NCBI RefSeq assembly: GCF_030440515.1
Contig: NZ_CP076543.1
Span: forward strand, 1 to 64,000
Direction: 5' to 3'
Length of the DNA: 64,000 bases
Source: Streptomyces xanthophaeus
GTDB lineage: Bacteria; Actinomycetota; Actinomycetes; Streptomycetales; Streptomycetaceae
A program made the translations under genes and the position numbers. How positions within the stretch are numbered: position 1 is the first letter of the stretch; each line of letters begins with the position of its first letter. The notes under the pieces were generated by a model that saw nothing but the letters and a program-made list of their open reading frames with translations, was not told the origin of the DNA and made no database searches. Below are positions 43,497 through 52,814 of the stretch, in pieces.

Positions 43497-44003
43497 ATGA
43501 GCAGCACCGCTGAGCCGGAAGCCGTCCCGGAAGAGGCCCTTGGGCTATACCTGCCGGTCATCGACGCGATGATCGCGCAGCCCTTCCCGGCGGCGGGCTT
43601 CGAGGACGCCACCGGTTACGGGGGCCCGGACCATCGCGTCCGTGTGCTGCGCGCGAGCGAGGACTTCTGGGACGACGCGTACCACCGGGCCCTGAACCGG
43701 GCCGACGCGCAGATGAGCGCCGTCCTCGGCGCTCTGGCCGCGGCCCTCACGGTGCGCTGGGGTGATCCGCTCACCGTGGACCTGGGGTCGTACCTGGAGG
43801 CCGGCTTCGACGGGAGGCGGGCCCCGGAGCCGGTCGAGAGCCTCTCCCAGAGCGCCTGCAGCATGCAGGTGTGGACCGTCCCGGGCAGCGGCCGCTGGAT
43901 CGGCCTCACCGTCGGGCAGCACGACACGGAACTCCCGCTCGAACTCATGGCCGTGGCCGGCCGCACCCCCCTGCCCGCCTTGAGCGCCGACGGCGCGGGC
44001 TGA
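43497..44003 (+). CDS. Hypothetical protein
   Basis: 168 residues from ATG 43497. Coding is supported by a clean frame with Streptomyces-like composition. I do not recognise the family. It is acidic, with an amphipathic N-terminus (LGLYLPVIDAMIAQPFPAAG), a central ALAAALTVRWGDPLTVDLGS and a C-terminal strand-rich part (SMQVWTVPGSGRWIGLTVGQ, HDTELPLELMAV). No signal peptide or membrane helix. It resembles small actinobacterial proteins found as single genes. Confidence 0.65.
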   Translation: MSSTAEPEAVPEEALGLYLPVIDAMIAQPFPAAGFEDATGYGGPDHRVRVLRASEDFWDDAYHRALNRADAQMSAVLGALAAALTVRWGDPLTVDLGSYLEAGFDGRRAPEPVESLSQSACSMQVWTVPGSGRWIGLTVGQHDTELPLELMAVAGRTPLPALSADGAG

Positions 44004-44138
44004 GCGCGAAGCCGCGTACGGGCCCCGCCGCAGGGGGTGCGGACGGGGCCGGGGCCGGGGTCGGGGTCGGGGGGCGGGGGCGGGGTCCGTACGGCCGTCC
44101 GGCCGGGCCGGTGGCCGTACGGACCCGGTGTGGGCTCC

Positions 44139-45260
44139 TCAGGAGGCGGCCAGGGCCTCCAGGGCGGGGACCGTTTCGGCCGGGGTCGGCAGGGCCGCGT
44201 TCTCCGCCCGCAGGCGGGTGGCGGCCTCGCGCAGGGCCGGGTCGGCGGTGAGGCGGGCCAGGAGCGGGGCGTCGACGTCGTCGGAGGCGGAGCGCAGGGC
44301 GGCGCCGGTGGCGGTCAGGGCGGCGGCGTTGGCGAAGTGGTCGGCGCCCTGGGGCAGCAGGAGCTGGGGCAGGCCGGCCTGCAGGGCGGTGAGCAGGGTG
44401 CCGGAGCCGCCGTGGTGGACCAGTGCGTCGGAGGCGGTCAGCAGCTCGGCGAGCGGGACCCAGGGCAGCGGGCGGACGTTGTCCGGGAGGGTGCCGAGCG
44501 GGCCGAGGTCGGCATCGCCGACGGCGAGCAGGAACTCGGCGTCCACCGACGCGGCGGCCTCGATCAGGCGGACGATGGCGCGGACGCCGTCCAGCTCGGT
44601 GAGCACGGTGCCCAGGGTGATGGCGACCCGCGGACGGCTTGCGCGCCGGAGCAGTCCGGCGGGGACGGTGCCGCCGCCGTTGTAGGGGAGGTAGCGCACG
44701 CGCAGGCCGCCCGGGTCGCCGCCGAGCGAGGCGGGGACGATGTTCAGGGCGGTGGGCTCGGCCGGGGCGTCCACCCCGTACGTCCCGTACGCCTCGGTGA
44801 AGTTGGCGGCGAGCCGGGCGACCATGTCCAGGCCCGAGGTGACGCCGAAGTTGTGGACCACCGACGGGATCCCCAGTTTGGCCGCGACCAGCGGGGCCGA
44901 CGCCTGGAAGGAGTCGTAGACCAGCAGGTCGGGGCGCCAGCTTTCGGCGGCCTCCAGCAGACCGTCCACGGTGGAGCGGGAGACGAGCGCGAAACCGTGG
45001 GCCGCCCGGTCCAGGATCTGGTCGGTGGTCATGTCCGGTGCGACGTAGCGCACTTCCTCGTCCGTGGACTGCTCGAAGACGTCCCGGATGCTGCGGCCGT
45101 CGCCTATCTCGACGATCGGGAAACCGGCCTCGCGGAGCTGGCCCAGGGGCTGCGAGCCCGCGAACAGCACCTCGTGGCCGGCGGCACGCAAGGCCTGGGC
45201 GGTCGGGATCATCGGGAAGAGGTGGCCGGCTGCCGCCGGTCCGGTGAAGAGTATGCGCAC
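44139..45260 (-). CDS. GT1-family glycosyltransferase (antibiotic GT type)
   Basis: 373 residues from GTG 45260 (AAGGAG upstream). RILFTGPAAAGHLFPMIPTA is the acceptor-side start (His as catalytic base), and ALVHHGGSGTLLTALQAGLP followed by LLLPQGADHFANAA is the nucleotide-sugar motif of macrolide-type glycosyltransferases. Related enzymes glycosylate natural products or inactivate macrolides. No sugar-biosynthesis genes are near, so an activated sugar from primary metabolism and a self-protection or detoxification role are possible. Confidence 0.88.
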   Translation of the reverse strand: MRILFTGPAAAGHLFPMIPTAQALRAAGHEVLFAGSQPLGQLREAGFPIVEIGDGRSIRDVFEQSTDEEVRYVAPDMTTDQILDRAAHGFALVSRSTVDGLLEAAESWRPDLLVYDSFQASAPLVAAKLGIPSVVHNFGVTSGLDMVARLAANFTEAYGTYGVDAPAEPTALNIVPASLGGDPGGLRVRYLPYNGGGTVPAGLLRRASRPRVAITLGTVLTELDGVRAIVRLIEAAASVDAEFLLAVGDADLGPLGTLPDNVRPLPWVPLAELLTASDALVHHGGSGTLLTALQAGLPQLLLPQGADHFANAAALTATGAALRSASDDVDAPLLARLTADPALREAATRLRAENAALPTPAETVPALEALAAS

Positions 45261-45586
45261 GGTTTCTCCTTGCCATCGAATCTGCCGGCCGGGACCGATC
45301 GTGCGGGCCCGGCCGGCCCGGTTCCCTCCGGTGAACCGACGCGCACACACGCTGCGTTCCCCCCGGAGGATCGATAACCGGACGTTCTCGGGCACGCCTG
45401 TCCGGGAAGAGTGCAATGTGCTCCCGGGCCGCCGCCGCACCGGAAGGAGCGGGGCCGGGCCGGGGGTTGGGGGCGGGCCGGAAGAAGCGGGGGCAGACCG
45501 GGGGGCGGGGCGGGCCCGGGGGGCGGGGCGGGCCGGCTTTCTGCGCTGCCGGCTGCAAAACGGCACCGGTACGGTTGGGGGCGGGC

Positions 45587-45661
45587 GGGGCCGTAGCGCA
45601 GAGGTCGACGCGCGCGGTCTCCAACATCGCGAGGACGCCGGTTCGATTCCGGCCGGCTCCG
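45587..45661 (+). tRNA. tRNA-Trp (CCA anticodon), divergent
   Basis: Folds as a tRNA: acceptor GGGGCCG (45587-45593) with CGGCTCC (45654-45660) plus discriminator G, a GCGC/GCGC D-stem with GG in the loop, anticodon stem GCGGT/ATCGC with loop CTCCAAC (anticodon CCA at 45621-45623, T33), and T-arm GCCGG-TTCGATT-CCGGC. CCA is not encoded. Oddities: no clear base 26 and a six-base variable loop. It looks unlike the standard Streptomyces tRNA-Trp as I recall it, so it could be an accessory copy or a degenerate one. Confidence 0.6.
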
Positions 45662-46376
45662 CCCGCCCCGGGCCCGCCCCGGCCGGTGATCACCCGGGTG
45701 GAGGCGGCGAGGGGCCTTCGGGCCGCCGGCCAGAGCAGCAGGACGGCAGCGTGTCCGGGCCGGCCGGCTGGCCGGGCCGGCGTCCGCTGCTTTCGCGCAG
45801 GGGACCGGCAGCCGTCGTACCCGAGACCGTTCGCCGTGCCCGGACGGACCGGCGGACGGGCGGGCCGGCGGGCGGTCAGGCCATGGGCGTGCGCCGCTTC
45901 ATGCGGGGGGCCCGGCGGGGAGCGGAAGGCGGCGGGCGCCGGCGGCGTATCGCAGTCCGCGGAGCCGGCGGCACAGGTGCTCTCAGGACCCTGGTGGCGG
46001 CGGCCGGCCGTGACGCGGCGGGCGCCGGCGTGCCGACGCCGACGGCGGAGGCCGGCCGGGCGCGTGCGGCCGCTTCGCGGACCGCGGCGGCCGGGGCTTG
46101 ACGGGCCGGTCGGGTACGCGTTCACCCACGAGGTGGCCGGTCCGCGGCCGCCCGTGCCGAAGCCGGACGACGGTACGCCGCCGGTCACGTGCCCCCTGCG
46201 GCGCGCGGAGCGCGTGAAGGGGCGGGTGCTTCCCCTCCGCCGGCATCCCGGGCCGGGCCGGGCCGGGGATGCCGGGATGCCGGCCTGCGCCGGCTTGTGC
46301 CTGCCTGCGGCCGGGGATGCGGTCCGCCCGGCGGGTGCCGGTCCCCCGGGGCCGGTTTCCCTGTCAGGATGGGCCC
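45662..46376. other. Non-coding region after the tRNA
   Basis: About 700 bp of very GC-rich sequence. Long open frames exist in several phases but none has recognisable protein character; nothing else is supported. Confidence 0.5.
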
Positions 46377-46742
46377 GTGACCGAATCTCATGCGTGGACG
46401 GACTCGTGGTGCGGGGGTGAGGGGTCGGCCCTCTCCCTCTGGTCGAAGGACTCGGTCCTGTCGATCGGCTCGGTCGGCTCGGTGCTGTCGATCGGCTCGG
46501 TCGGCTCGGTCCTGTCGATCGGCTCCGTGGGCAGCGCGCTCTGTGCCGCCTCCATCGGTTCCTCCCTGTCCGTGCTCTCGGCGGCCTCCTGGCTCAGCAC
46601 GGGCTCCCTGCTGTCCGCGCGCTCACGCTGGTCGGTGCTGTCCTGGCGCTCACGCGACGGATTCATGGTGGCCGGCGTCGCCGCCGCGACCGCCGCCGCC
46701 TCTCTCGCGCTGCACTTCGGCGCGCGCCGCGGCGGCCGCTAA
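46377..46742 (+). CDS. Serine/glycine repeat protein with C-terminal membrane helix
   Basis: 121 residues from GTG 46377. After a short polar N-terminus with two Trp, residues about 22-80 are built of a nine-residue unit close to SVLSIGSVG (three near-identical copies, then looser ones such as SLSVLSAAS). The DNA repeat is 27 bp. The C-terminus holds FMVAGVAAATAAASLALHFG, a likely membrane helix, and a basic tail. Similar short-period Ser/Gly proteins occur in actinobacteria with no known role; a beta-roll or glycine-zipper packing is possible. Confidence 0.6.
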   Translation: MTESHAWTDSWCGGEGSALSLWSKDSVLSIGSVGSVLSIGSVGSVLSIGSVGSALCAASIGSSLSVLSAASWLSTGSLLSARSRWSVLSWRSRDGFMVAGVAAATAAASLALHFGARRGGR

Positions 46743-46820
46743 AAGGGGTGCCCCCGGCCCCCTGGCGCGGGGCCGTAACACGCGCGCCGTGCGGGTCCGG
46801 CAGGCCCTTATGCTGCCGGG

Positions 46821-47504
46821 ATGATCAAGCCGGTGGAACTCGTGATATTCGACTGCGACGGAGTGCTCGTCGACACCGAACGCATCGCCGTGCGTATCCA
46901 GATGGCCCTGGGAGCGGAGCTCGGCTGGCCGCTGACCCACGAGGAGGCCGTCGACCGGTTCATCGGCCGTTCCAAGGAGTCGATCTGCGAACAGATCGCG
47001 CAGCGGCTGGGCCAGGAGACGGCCGCCCTGTGGTGGGAACAGCTCCTGCGGCGCCACCGGGACGCGGTGGACCGCGGGCTGGAGGCGGTCGACGGGCTGC
47101 CCGGGGCTTTGGCCGAGATCACCCTGCCGGTGTGTGTCGCCTCCAGCGGCTCGCACGACAAGATGCGCCACACCCTTGGTGTCACGGGGCTCTACGAACG
47201 CTTCGCAGGCCGTATCTTCAGCGCTGCCGATGTGGCCCGCGGCAAACCCGCCCCCGACCTCTTCCTGCACGCGGCACGGCGGATGGGCGTCGACCCCGCC
47301 GCGTGCGTGGTCGTGGAGGACAGCCGCCCCGGCGTCCAGGCCGCCCGCGCCGCCGGCATGCGCGCCTTCGGCTACGCGGGCGGACTCACCCCGCCGGAAC
47401 GGCTCGCGGGCCCGGGCACCGTCGTCTTCGACGACATGCGCGAACTGCCCGCCCTCGTCACCGGCCGGCACCAGGGGGCGTCCCCCTCGGATCCTGCCGG
47501 CTGA
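46821..47504 (+). CDS. HAD-superfamily hydrolase (beta-phosphoglucomutase/phosphatase type)
   Basis: 227 residues from ATG 46821. Motif I FDCDGVLVDTE at residues 10-20, motif II CVASSGSHDKM, motif III FSAADVARGKPAPDLFL and motif IV ACVVVEDSRPGVQAARAAGM are all in place, with the small helical cap between motifs I and II. It acts on a sugar phosphate or similar. The last residues (from about 220) and the stop codon lie inside a MITE-like element (47477-47725), so the C-terminus has been replaced or extended by insertion. Confidence 0.88.
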   Translation: MIKPVELVIFDCDGVLVDTERIAVRIQMALGAELGWPLTHEEAVDRFIGRSKESICEQIAQRLGQETAALWWEQLLRRHRDAVDRGLEAVDGLPGALAEITLPVCVASSGSHDKMRHTLGVTGLYERFAGRIFSAADVARGKPAPDLFLHAARRMGVDPAACVVVEDSRPGVQAARAAGMRAFGYAGGLTPPERLAGPGTVVFDDMRELPALVTGRHQGASPSDPAG

Positions 47505-47725
47505 GCCCGCACCGTCTGGCACCGTGCGTCTCCCCCGGCCACCGCCGGGAGGAACCCCCGGACGGAGAAGCGGCCCCCGGGCGGAGGAGCCCCCGGGCGG
47601 AGGGGCGCGCGGGCGGGAGGTACGTGGGCGGCCCGGCAGCCTGGGGGCTCCCCCGACCGAGTCCGGGGGGATGAGGTGCGGTGCCGGGCGGCGCGGGAAC
47701 CGGGCAGGATCCGAAGGAGACGGCC
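47477..47725. mobile_element. MITE-like element, copy A (degenerate)
   Basis: Left end GGCGTCCCCCTCGGATCCTG..., right end ...GGCAGGATCCGAAGGAGACG(GCC); the ends are imperfect inverted repeats of about 22 bp. Inner sequence near the right end (GAGTCCGGGGGGATGAGGTG, then GTGCCGGGCGGCGCGGG) is homologous to the same part of copy B at 51893-52083. No transposase is encoded. It supplies the stop codon of the HAD gene. Confidence 0.65.
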
Positions 47726-47757
47726 TGGCAGCGCCCGGCCGCGGGCGGCGGGCGGGG

Positions 47758-48264
47758 TCAGGCCGCGGGCGGGGTCCAGTCGGCGGGCAGGCCGGACTGG
47801 GCGAGGACGGTGGCCAGGCTGTAGTGGTCCTGGTCGACGGCGATGCGGCAGTGGTTCCTGTCGAGGTCGAGCCGGGTGGTCATCGGTACGGCGAAGGGCT
47901 TGGGTGCGCCCTTGAGATGGCCGGAGTAGACGGCCCGGACGGTGATGCGGTCGCCGTCGAGGCGGGCGCTGCGGATGGTGACGTGGACGTTGTCGATGAG
48001 GGTGTCGGCGCGGGCCTTCCACCCCGCGATCTCCTTGCGGCCACGGAAGGTGACACCGACAGCTTCGTCGGTGTAGGTGCCGTCGGCGGTGAACAGGGCA
48101 CCGAGGGCCTGGGGTTCGGTGCCGTTCCAGGCGCGGGCCCAGGCGGCAGCGATCCCCGGCGTGCGGTGGCCGGTGTCCTGTGCGGCGTAGGCGGCGGAGG
48201 CGGTGGCACAGAGGGAAGCGGTGGCGGTCAGCACGGTGAGGGTACGCAGCGCGCGGGACGTCAT
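47758..48264 (-). CDS. Secreted SnoaL-like/NTF2-fold protein
   Basis: 168 residues from ATG 48264 (AGGAGC upstream). A signal peptide of about 28 residues (LTVLTATASLCATASAAYA) is followed by an NTF2-like domain of the SgcJ/EcaC type: IAAAWARAWNGTEPQALGAL, FTADGTYTDEAVGVTFRGRK, IAGWKARADTLIDNVHV and a late CRIAVDQDHYSLATVL. Export is unusual for catalytic SnoaL enzymes, so a binding role outside the cell is possible. Confidence 0.75.
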   Translation of the reverse strand: MTSRALRTLTVLTATASLCATASAAYAAQDTGHRTPGIAAAWARAWNGTEPQALGALFTADGTYTDEAVGVTFRGRKEIAGWKARADTLIDNVHVTIRSARLDGDRITVRAVYSGHLKGAPKPFAVPMTTRLDLDRNHCRIAVDQDHYSLATVLAQSGLPADWTPPAA

Positions 48265-48499
48265 GGTGGAAGCTCCTGGGAGTACGGGCGCGGCCCTGCC
48301 GGCAACGGCAACGGTGATGGCGGTGGTGGTAGCGGCGGGAGGGTGCGGGGGGTGCGGCGGCCGGGTGGGCGGCGGAGCCGCCGGGGGCCGGGGGCGCGGG
48401 TGTGCCGCCCCGTCCGGCTGTGTACGTGCAACGTTCATGGGACACAGACTCGTGCCGGGCGGTGTCCGGTCTCCAGGCCCTGCAGAGCCGGTGACTGTC

Positions 48500-48760
48500 C
48501 AGCACTGCCCACCCCTGTCCACCCGCCCCAGGCCCAGGCCCCCGGGGCCGGGGCTGGGGCCGGGTGGGAGCCGGGGCCGGGTGGGAGCCGGGGCCGCGTG
48601 AGGGCCGGGGCCGGGGCCGGGGCCGGGGCCAGGGCCGGGGCCAGGGCCGGGTAGGGGCCGGGGCCGGGGCCAGGTAGGGGCCGGGGCCGCGTGAGGGCCG
48701 GGGCCGGGTGGGAGCCGGGTGGGAGCCGGGGTCTGGGTCTGGGTCTGGTGGGGGCGGGTC
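48500..48760. repeat. GGGGCC-type minisatellite
   Basis: About 260 bp dominated by GGGGCCGGG, GGGAGCCGGGGCC and GTGAGGGCC units, continuing as GGTCTGGGTCTGG. Low complexity, non-coding. The strand bias (G on plus) is strong. Confidence 0.8.
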
Positions 48761-49874
48761 TGGTGGGGGCGGTGATCCGCTCCAGGGGTGCCGGCGGCGC
48801 GCGGCGTCATGGCTGTGTCCCGGGCGGCGGACGGGACCGGGCGGACCGCGGGATTCGTGGACGTGGGCCTGGTCCAGGCGGTCTCGGTACCGGGCTGCGC
48901 ACCCGGTTCCCCGAACTCCGGTGCCTGCGCGACGCGTCGGGAGGCGGCCGGCCGGGCACGCCGGTGCCGCAGCCGTCCTGCCGCGGGCGCGTCTTCCACC
49001 ACCGCCGGACCCGTTGCCCGTCCCGGCCCGCACCCCCGCAGATCCCCGGAGCGGCGGGCCTGGTGTCCGGCGGCGGCCGCTGTTATCCGGCCGTGGCCGC
49101 GAGCCGTCAACGCGGGAGGCGGTCCCGTCCGGAGCGGCCTCGCCCGTGTCCTGACGGCCTGCCGGCCGCTCCGGCCCCGGGAGGTCCGGGTGGCCGCCCG
49201 GCAGTTGTTCCACCGCCGGCGCACCCGGCTGCGCACGGCACAGGCCCGCCGGGGACACGGGACACGCACGACAAGGCCCCCGGACCCGGAACACGCGCCG
49301 CCGGCAGGCGCCGGTGCCGGCGATGGTGCCGGTGCCGGTGCCGGTGCCGGCGATGGCGATGGCGATGGTGCCGGCGATGGCAGCATCGGCGGCGCGTCCC
49401 GGGCGCTCACAGCCGTACGCGCGGCCGCGGGCGGGGCCGCGCGATCGCCGGCCCGCCCCGTCACGGCGCCGTCCCGGCCGGGCTGGATGCCGGTCGTGGC
49501 GGGACGGCCGCGCTGGTGCCGCCCATCGGCGGGGACGGCCGCCGGCACCCGGGCCAGACCTCCCCCGCCCCCTGGGCTCCGGCCGGCAGCGGCTCCATCG
49601 GCATGGCCGCGGTCCTGCCGGTCCAGGGCGCGCCGCAGACCCGCGGACCGGTCCGGCCGGCAGCAGATCGGGGGGAGGTCCCCGGTGCGGTGGCCGGCCG
49701 CCCCGGGGTGGCGCCGCGGGCCAGCGCGGGCCGCCGGCCCTGCCCTCGCGTCCCCCGTCACGGCGTGCGGGACACGGCTGAGGAACGCGGGTGAGGGACG
49801 CGGGTGAGGGAGGCGCGGCCACCCGGGGTCCCGTCGGCCGGGCACACCGGGGCGTGGCGTCCGCTCCGCGCCCG
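48761..49874. other. Low-information intergenic region
   Basis: About 1.1 kb between the repeat tract and the MFS gene. Open frames exist on both strands but show no domain or signal that I recognise. A GCCGGT/GGCGAT tandem stretch lies at about 49312-49385. It may contain decayed gene remains. Confidence 0.4.
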
Positions 49875-51311
49875 TCAGGGCCGGCGGCCCGGCTCCCGTG
49901 CGGTGGTGTCGTCCGCCCGCAGGGACAGCGGCGGGATCCTGCCGCGCCGCACGAGCCGGTGGCGTACGGCCATGACGACGGCCGATGCCGCGACGATGAC
50001 CGTCCCGCCCAGCTGCAGGACCGTGTCGTAGGCGTCCTCGGGCGGCCGCTGCGGGGTCATCGCGGAGAGCGCCGCGGCCGTCCCGGCGAGGGCGATCGCG
50101 CCCAGCGTGACCAGGAACGTCAGCAGTACGCCCGAGGCCTCCCCCGCCCTGGCCGGTGCGACGACCTGCTGGGTCGCCACGCTGGAGTAGGTCCAGCCCA
50201 GGCCCAGGCCCAGGCCGCACCACGCGAACACCGGCACGTACAGCCACCATGCGCCGGCCTGGGCGAGCGCGTACATTCCGGTGCCCGCGACCGCGCCGGC
50301 CAGTGCCATGACCGCGGTCGGCCGCATGTGCCGGCCCAGGCGTACCCCGAGCGGGCCGCTGACGGCGACGAGCAGGGCCGGGGCCAGGAACACCGTGCCC
50401 GCCAGCAGCGGCGAGAGCCCGCGTACGCCCTGGAGGTAGAGAGTGGCCAGGAAGACGGTGACGCCGTAGCCCATGTTGGTGAGCGAACCCATCGCGGTCA
50501 CCAGGACGTACGGGAGATTCCGCAGGAGCCGCAGGTCGACCAGCGGGTGGCAGGCGGCCCGCTCCCGCAGCAGGAACAGAGCACCGGCCGTCACGGCCAG
50601 GGCGGAGCACAGCAGGGTACGGGTACTCCCCCAGCCCCAGGCGTCCCCGCGTTCCACGGCCAGGGTGAGCGCGGCCAGCGAGCACACGATCAGGGCACAG
50701 CCCGGAAGGTCGAGCTCACGGGGCACCGAGGAGTCACGCGAGTCCGGTACATACAGGACAGCGGTGAGCAGCGAGAACAGGCCCAGGGGGGCCATCAGCC
50801 AGAAAATCCAGCGCCAGCCGGGTCCCTCGGTGAGCCCGCCGCCCACGAAAGGCCCGAGCGCGGTCCCGATGTTCGCGACGCCGAACACGGCACCCAGGGC
50901 CCTGGCGCGGGTCTCCCCCGGGAAGGTGTTGGTGATCACGGACACGGACACCGGGAAAACGAACGCCGCGCCCACACCCTGCAAGACCCGGGCCGCGACC
51001 AGCAGGCCGAGACCGGAGGCCAGCGCGCAGCCCACAGAACCGGCAGTGAACAGGGCCAGCCCGGCCAGGAGGCTGCCACGCCGGCCGAAGACATCCCCGA
51101 CCCGGCCGCCGACGATGAAGAAACAGCCGATCGCGAGCATGTACGCGGACAGGGTCCACTGCGCGGCCGAGACCGTGACACCGAGTTCCGCCGCGATCCC
51201 GGGAAGAGCAAGGTTGAGAGCGAAAAAATCGAGCTGGATACAGAACAGAGCGACAGCGACAGCGACGAAAGCCCCCGTCCTGCACGCGGCCGGCGAGGTC
51301 TCAGCGTGCAT
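49875..51311 (-). CDS. MFS efflux transporter, DHA2/EmrB family
   Basis: 478 residues from ATG 51311. Fourteen hydrophobic segments. AVALFCIQLDFFALNLALPG is the first helix with the family's Asp, GGRVGDVFGRRGSLLAGLAL is motif A, LQGVGAAFVFPVSVSVI motif C-like, and PGWRWIFWLMAPLG the EmrB signature. A basic, Arg-rich tail follows the last helix. It probably exports a drug or small metabolite. No regulator is adjacent; low-complexity DNA lies on both sides. Confidence 0.9.
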   Translation of the reverse strand: MHAETSPAACRTGAFVAVAVALFCIQLDFFALNLALPGIAAELGVTVSAAQWTLSAYMLAIGCFFIVGGRVGDVFGRRGSLLAGLALFTAGSVGCALASGLGLLVAARVLQGVGAAFVFPVSVSVITNTFPGETRARALGAVFGVANIGTALGPFVGGGLTEGPGWRWIFWLMAPLGLFSLLTAVLYVPDSRDSSVPRELDLPGCALIVCSLAALTLAVERGDAWGWGSTRTLLCSALAVTAGALFLLRERAACHPLVDLRLLRNLPYVLVTAMGSLTNMGYGVTVFLATLYLQGVRGLSPLLAGTVFLAPALLVAVSGPLGVRLGRHMRPTAVMALAGAVAGTGMYALAQAGAWWLYVPVFAWCGLGLGLGWTYSSVATQQVVAPARAGEASGVLLTFLVTLGAIALAGTAAALSAMTPQRPPEDAYDTVLQLGGTVIVAASAVVMAVRHRLVRRGRIPPLSLRADDTTAREPGRRP

Positions 51312-51469
51312 CAGGACGTTCCCCTCTCAGCCGACACACCCGGAGCGGAGGCGCACCCCGCACCCGGCCCCTGATCCCATCGTCGGACGACCCACCACCA
51401 AACGCAGCCCAACCCCCAGCCCCTGGCCGCGACGACGGCCCCGAGCCCCGAGCCGGAGGCCGCGGGGCT

Positions 51470-51660
51470 GGAGGGGGCCGGGGACCGGAGGCCGGGACCA
51501 GGAGCGGAGGCCGGGACCGGAACCGGGAGCAGGAGCAGGACCGGGAGCAGGACCGGGACCGGGAGCAGGAGCAGGACCGGGAGCAGGACCGGGACCGGGA
51601 GCAGGACCGGGAGCAGGACCGGGACCGGGAGCAGGAGCGGGAGCAGAAGCGGAACCGAGA
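51470..51660. repeat. GGGAGCAGGACC minisatellite
   Basis: About 190 bp of tandem GACCGGGAGCAG and GGAGCAGGACCGG units. The minus strand reads as a hydrophobic LLPVPV repeat, which is a by-product of the repeat and not a credible protein. Looser related sequence continues to about 51880. Confidence 0.8.
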
Positions 51661-51892
51661 CCGGGGCCAAGACCGGGACCAGGGGCGGGGGCCGGAACCA
51701 GGGCCAGAGCCGGAACCGGGGGCCAGGAGCCAGACCCGGGGGCCGGGGGCCGCAGGCCAGAGCCGGGGCCAGGAGCCAGACCAGGGCCAGACCCGGGGGC
51801 CGGGGCCGCAGGCCAGGAGCCAGCCCAGAGCCGGGACCGGGGGCCAGGGCAGAGCCGGGACCAGGACCGGCACCACGGGGGAACCGGGACCA

Positions 51893-52083
51893 GGCCGTCT
51901 CTTTCGGATCTTGCCGGTCAAGCCCGCGTCGTCCGGTGCCGTGCCTCGCAAAGCGGAGAGGCGCCCGAGTACTGGACGTACTCGGGCGCCCCGAACAACC
52001 TGCTGGGGTCCCCCCGGACGGAGTCTGGGGGATGAGGTGGGTGCCAGGCGGCGCGGGTCAGGCAAGATCCGAAAGAGACGGCC
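51893..52083. mobile_element. MITE-like element, copy B (perfect 23-bp terminal inverted repeats)
   Basis: Left end 51893-51915 begins GGCCGTCTCTTTCGGATC and the right end 52061-52083 is its exact reverse complement over 23 bp. The 191-bp body includes a perfect 13-bp hairpin: GGCGCCCGAGTAC (51960-51972) and GTACTCGGGCGCC (51978-51990). No coding capacity. Related to copy A at 47477-47725. I cannot identify a target-site duplication longer than 2 bp. Confidence 0.85.
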
Positions 52084-52147
52084 CAGGGCCAGAGCCGGGA
52101 ACGGGGCCAGGACCAGGGGTGGGGCCAGGACCAGGGATGGGACCTGG

Positions 52148-52298
52148 GGGTGTGTGGTGTCCCGTCTGCCGGGGCCAGGGCCGGGACGGGAGCAGGGGCG
52201 GAACCGGGACCCCAACCGGGGCCAGAGCCGCGACCAGAACCGGGGCCAGAGTCGGGGCCACCGGGGGCGGGGTGTGTGGTGTCCCGTCTGCCGGGGCC
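52148..52298. repeat. 29-bp direct repeat, period 122 bp
   Basis: The unit GGGTGTGTGGTGTCCCGTCT... (29 bp) occurs at 52148-52176 and 52270-52298, separated by GGGGCCAGAGCCGGG-type low-complexity DNA. Confidence 0.7.
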
Positions 52299-52299
52299 G

Positions 52300-52814
52300 G
52301 GCGTGCGGTGCCGCTCGGGCCATGGCGAAGGCGGGCAGCGGCTCGTCCTCCAGCACCCCGCGGGGCAGGCTCGGGCCGAACCGGGCTTCTATGAGTGCCA
52401 GTGCGTGGCGGTCCCGGTCCCGGCAGGACTCCTCCCGGGCCGCGCGTACCGGCCGTCGGGGTACAGGACACCGGCCGCCACCAGCTCGGGCACAGAAAGT
52501 CCGACTGCCCGCCCCATCACCACAGCTCTTCTCCCATGTTGAAGCCGCAGACGTCCACGCCGTCCCTCACGTAGGAGAACACCGCCGGTGGACGCTCCAC
52601 CCACGGGTCGAGACCGATCGCCTCCACCCGTGCTGCGGAAACATGCCGGCCGGCCCCGCCGCGCCGTTCCCCCGGCCCGTATGCGACGGCGAAAAACCAT
52701 CCGCCGCACGCCGACCCGCACCACGTCTTCATCGTCCGCCGCCAGACCGAGAACCACGTGCCATGCCTGCACATCCGTGATCGGCGACGCGACGGATCCG
52801 TGCACACCCCTCAC
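52300..52814 (-). pseudogene. Degenerate pair of small hypothetical genes
   Basis: On the minus strand a plausible protein reads GLAADDEDVVRVGVRR, then after a frame change at a T5 run GWFFAVAYGPGERRGG and GLDPWVERPPAVFSYVRDGV, ending FNMGEELW and stop. A second short frame starts at once (MGRAVGLSVPELVAAGVLYP), also needing a frame change to go on (HALALIEARFGPSLPRG). I do not know either family. The region may be a decayed two-gene unit. Confidence 0.3.

Noticed and set aside
46388..46666. Antisense acidic repeat protein
   Set aside because: It lies opposite the plus-strand repeat gene, and its openness is explained by the 27-bp repeat; the plus-strand frame has the better start and a membrane helix.
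47758..50685. 975-residue minus-strand open frame
   Set aside because: Only the last 168 residues look like a protein (signal peptide plus NTF2 fold). The rest is an antisense/off-frame reading of low-complexity DNA and of the MFS gene.
51311..51670. Hydrophobic LLPVPV repeat frame
   Set aside because: A translation of the GGGAGCAGGACC tandem repeat; no start signal or domain.
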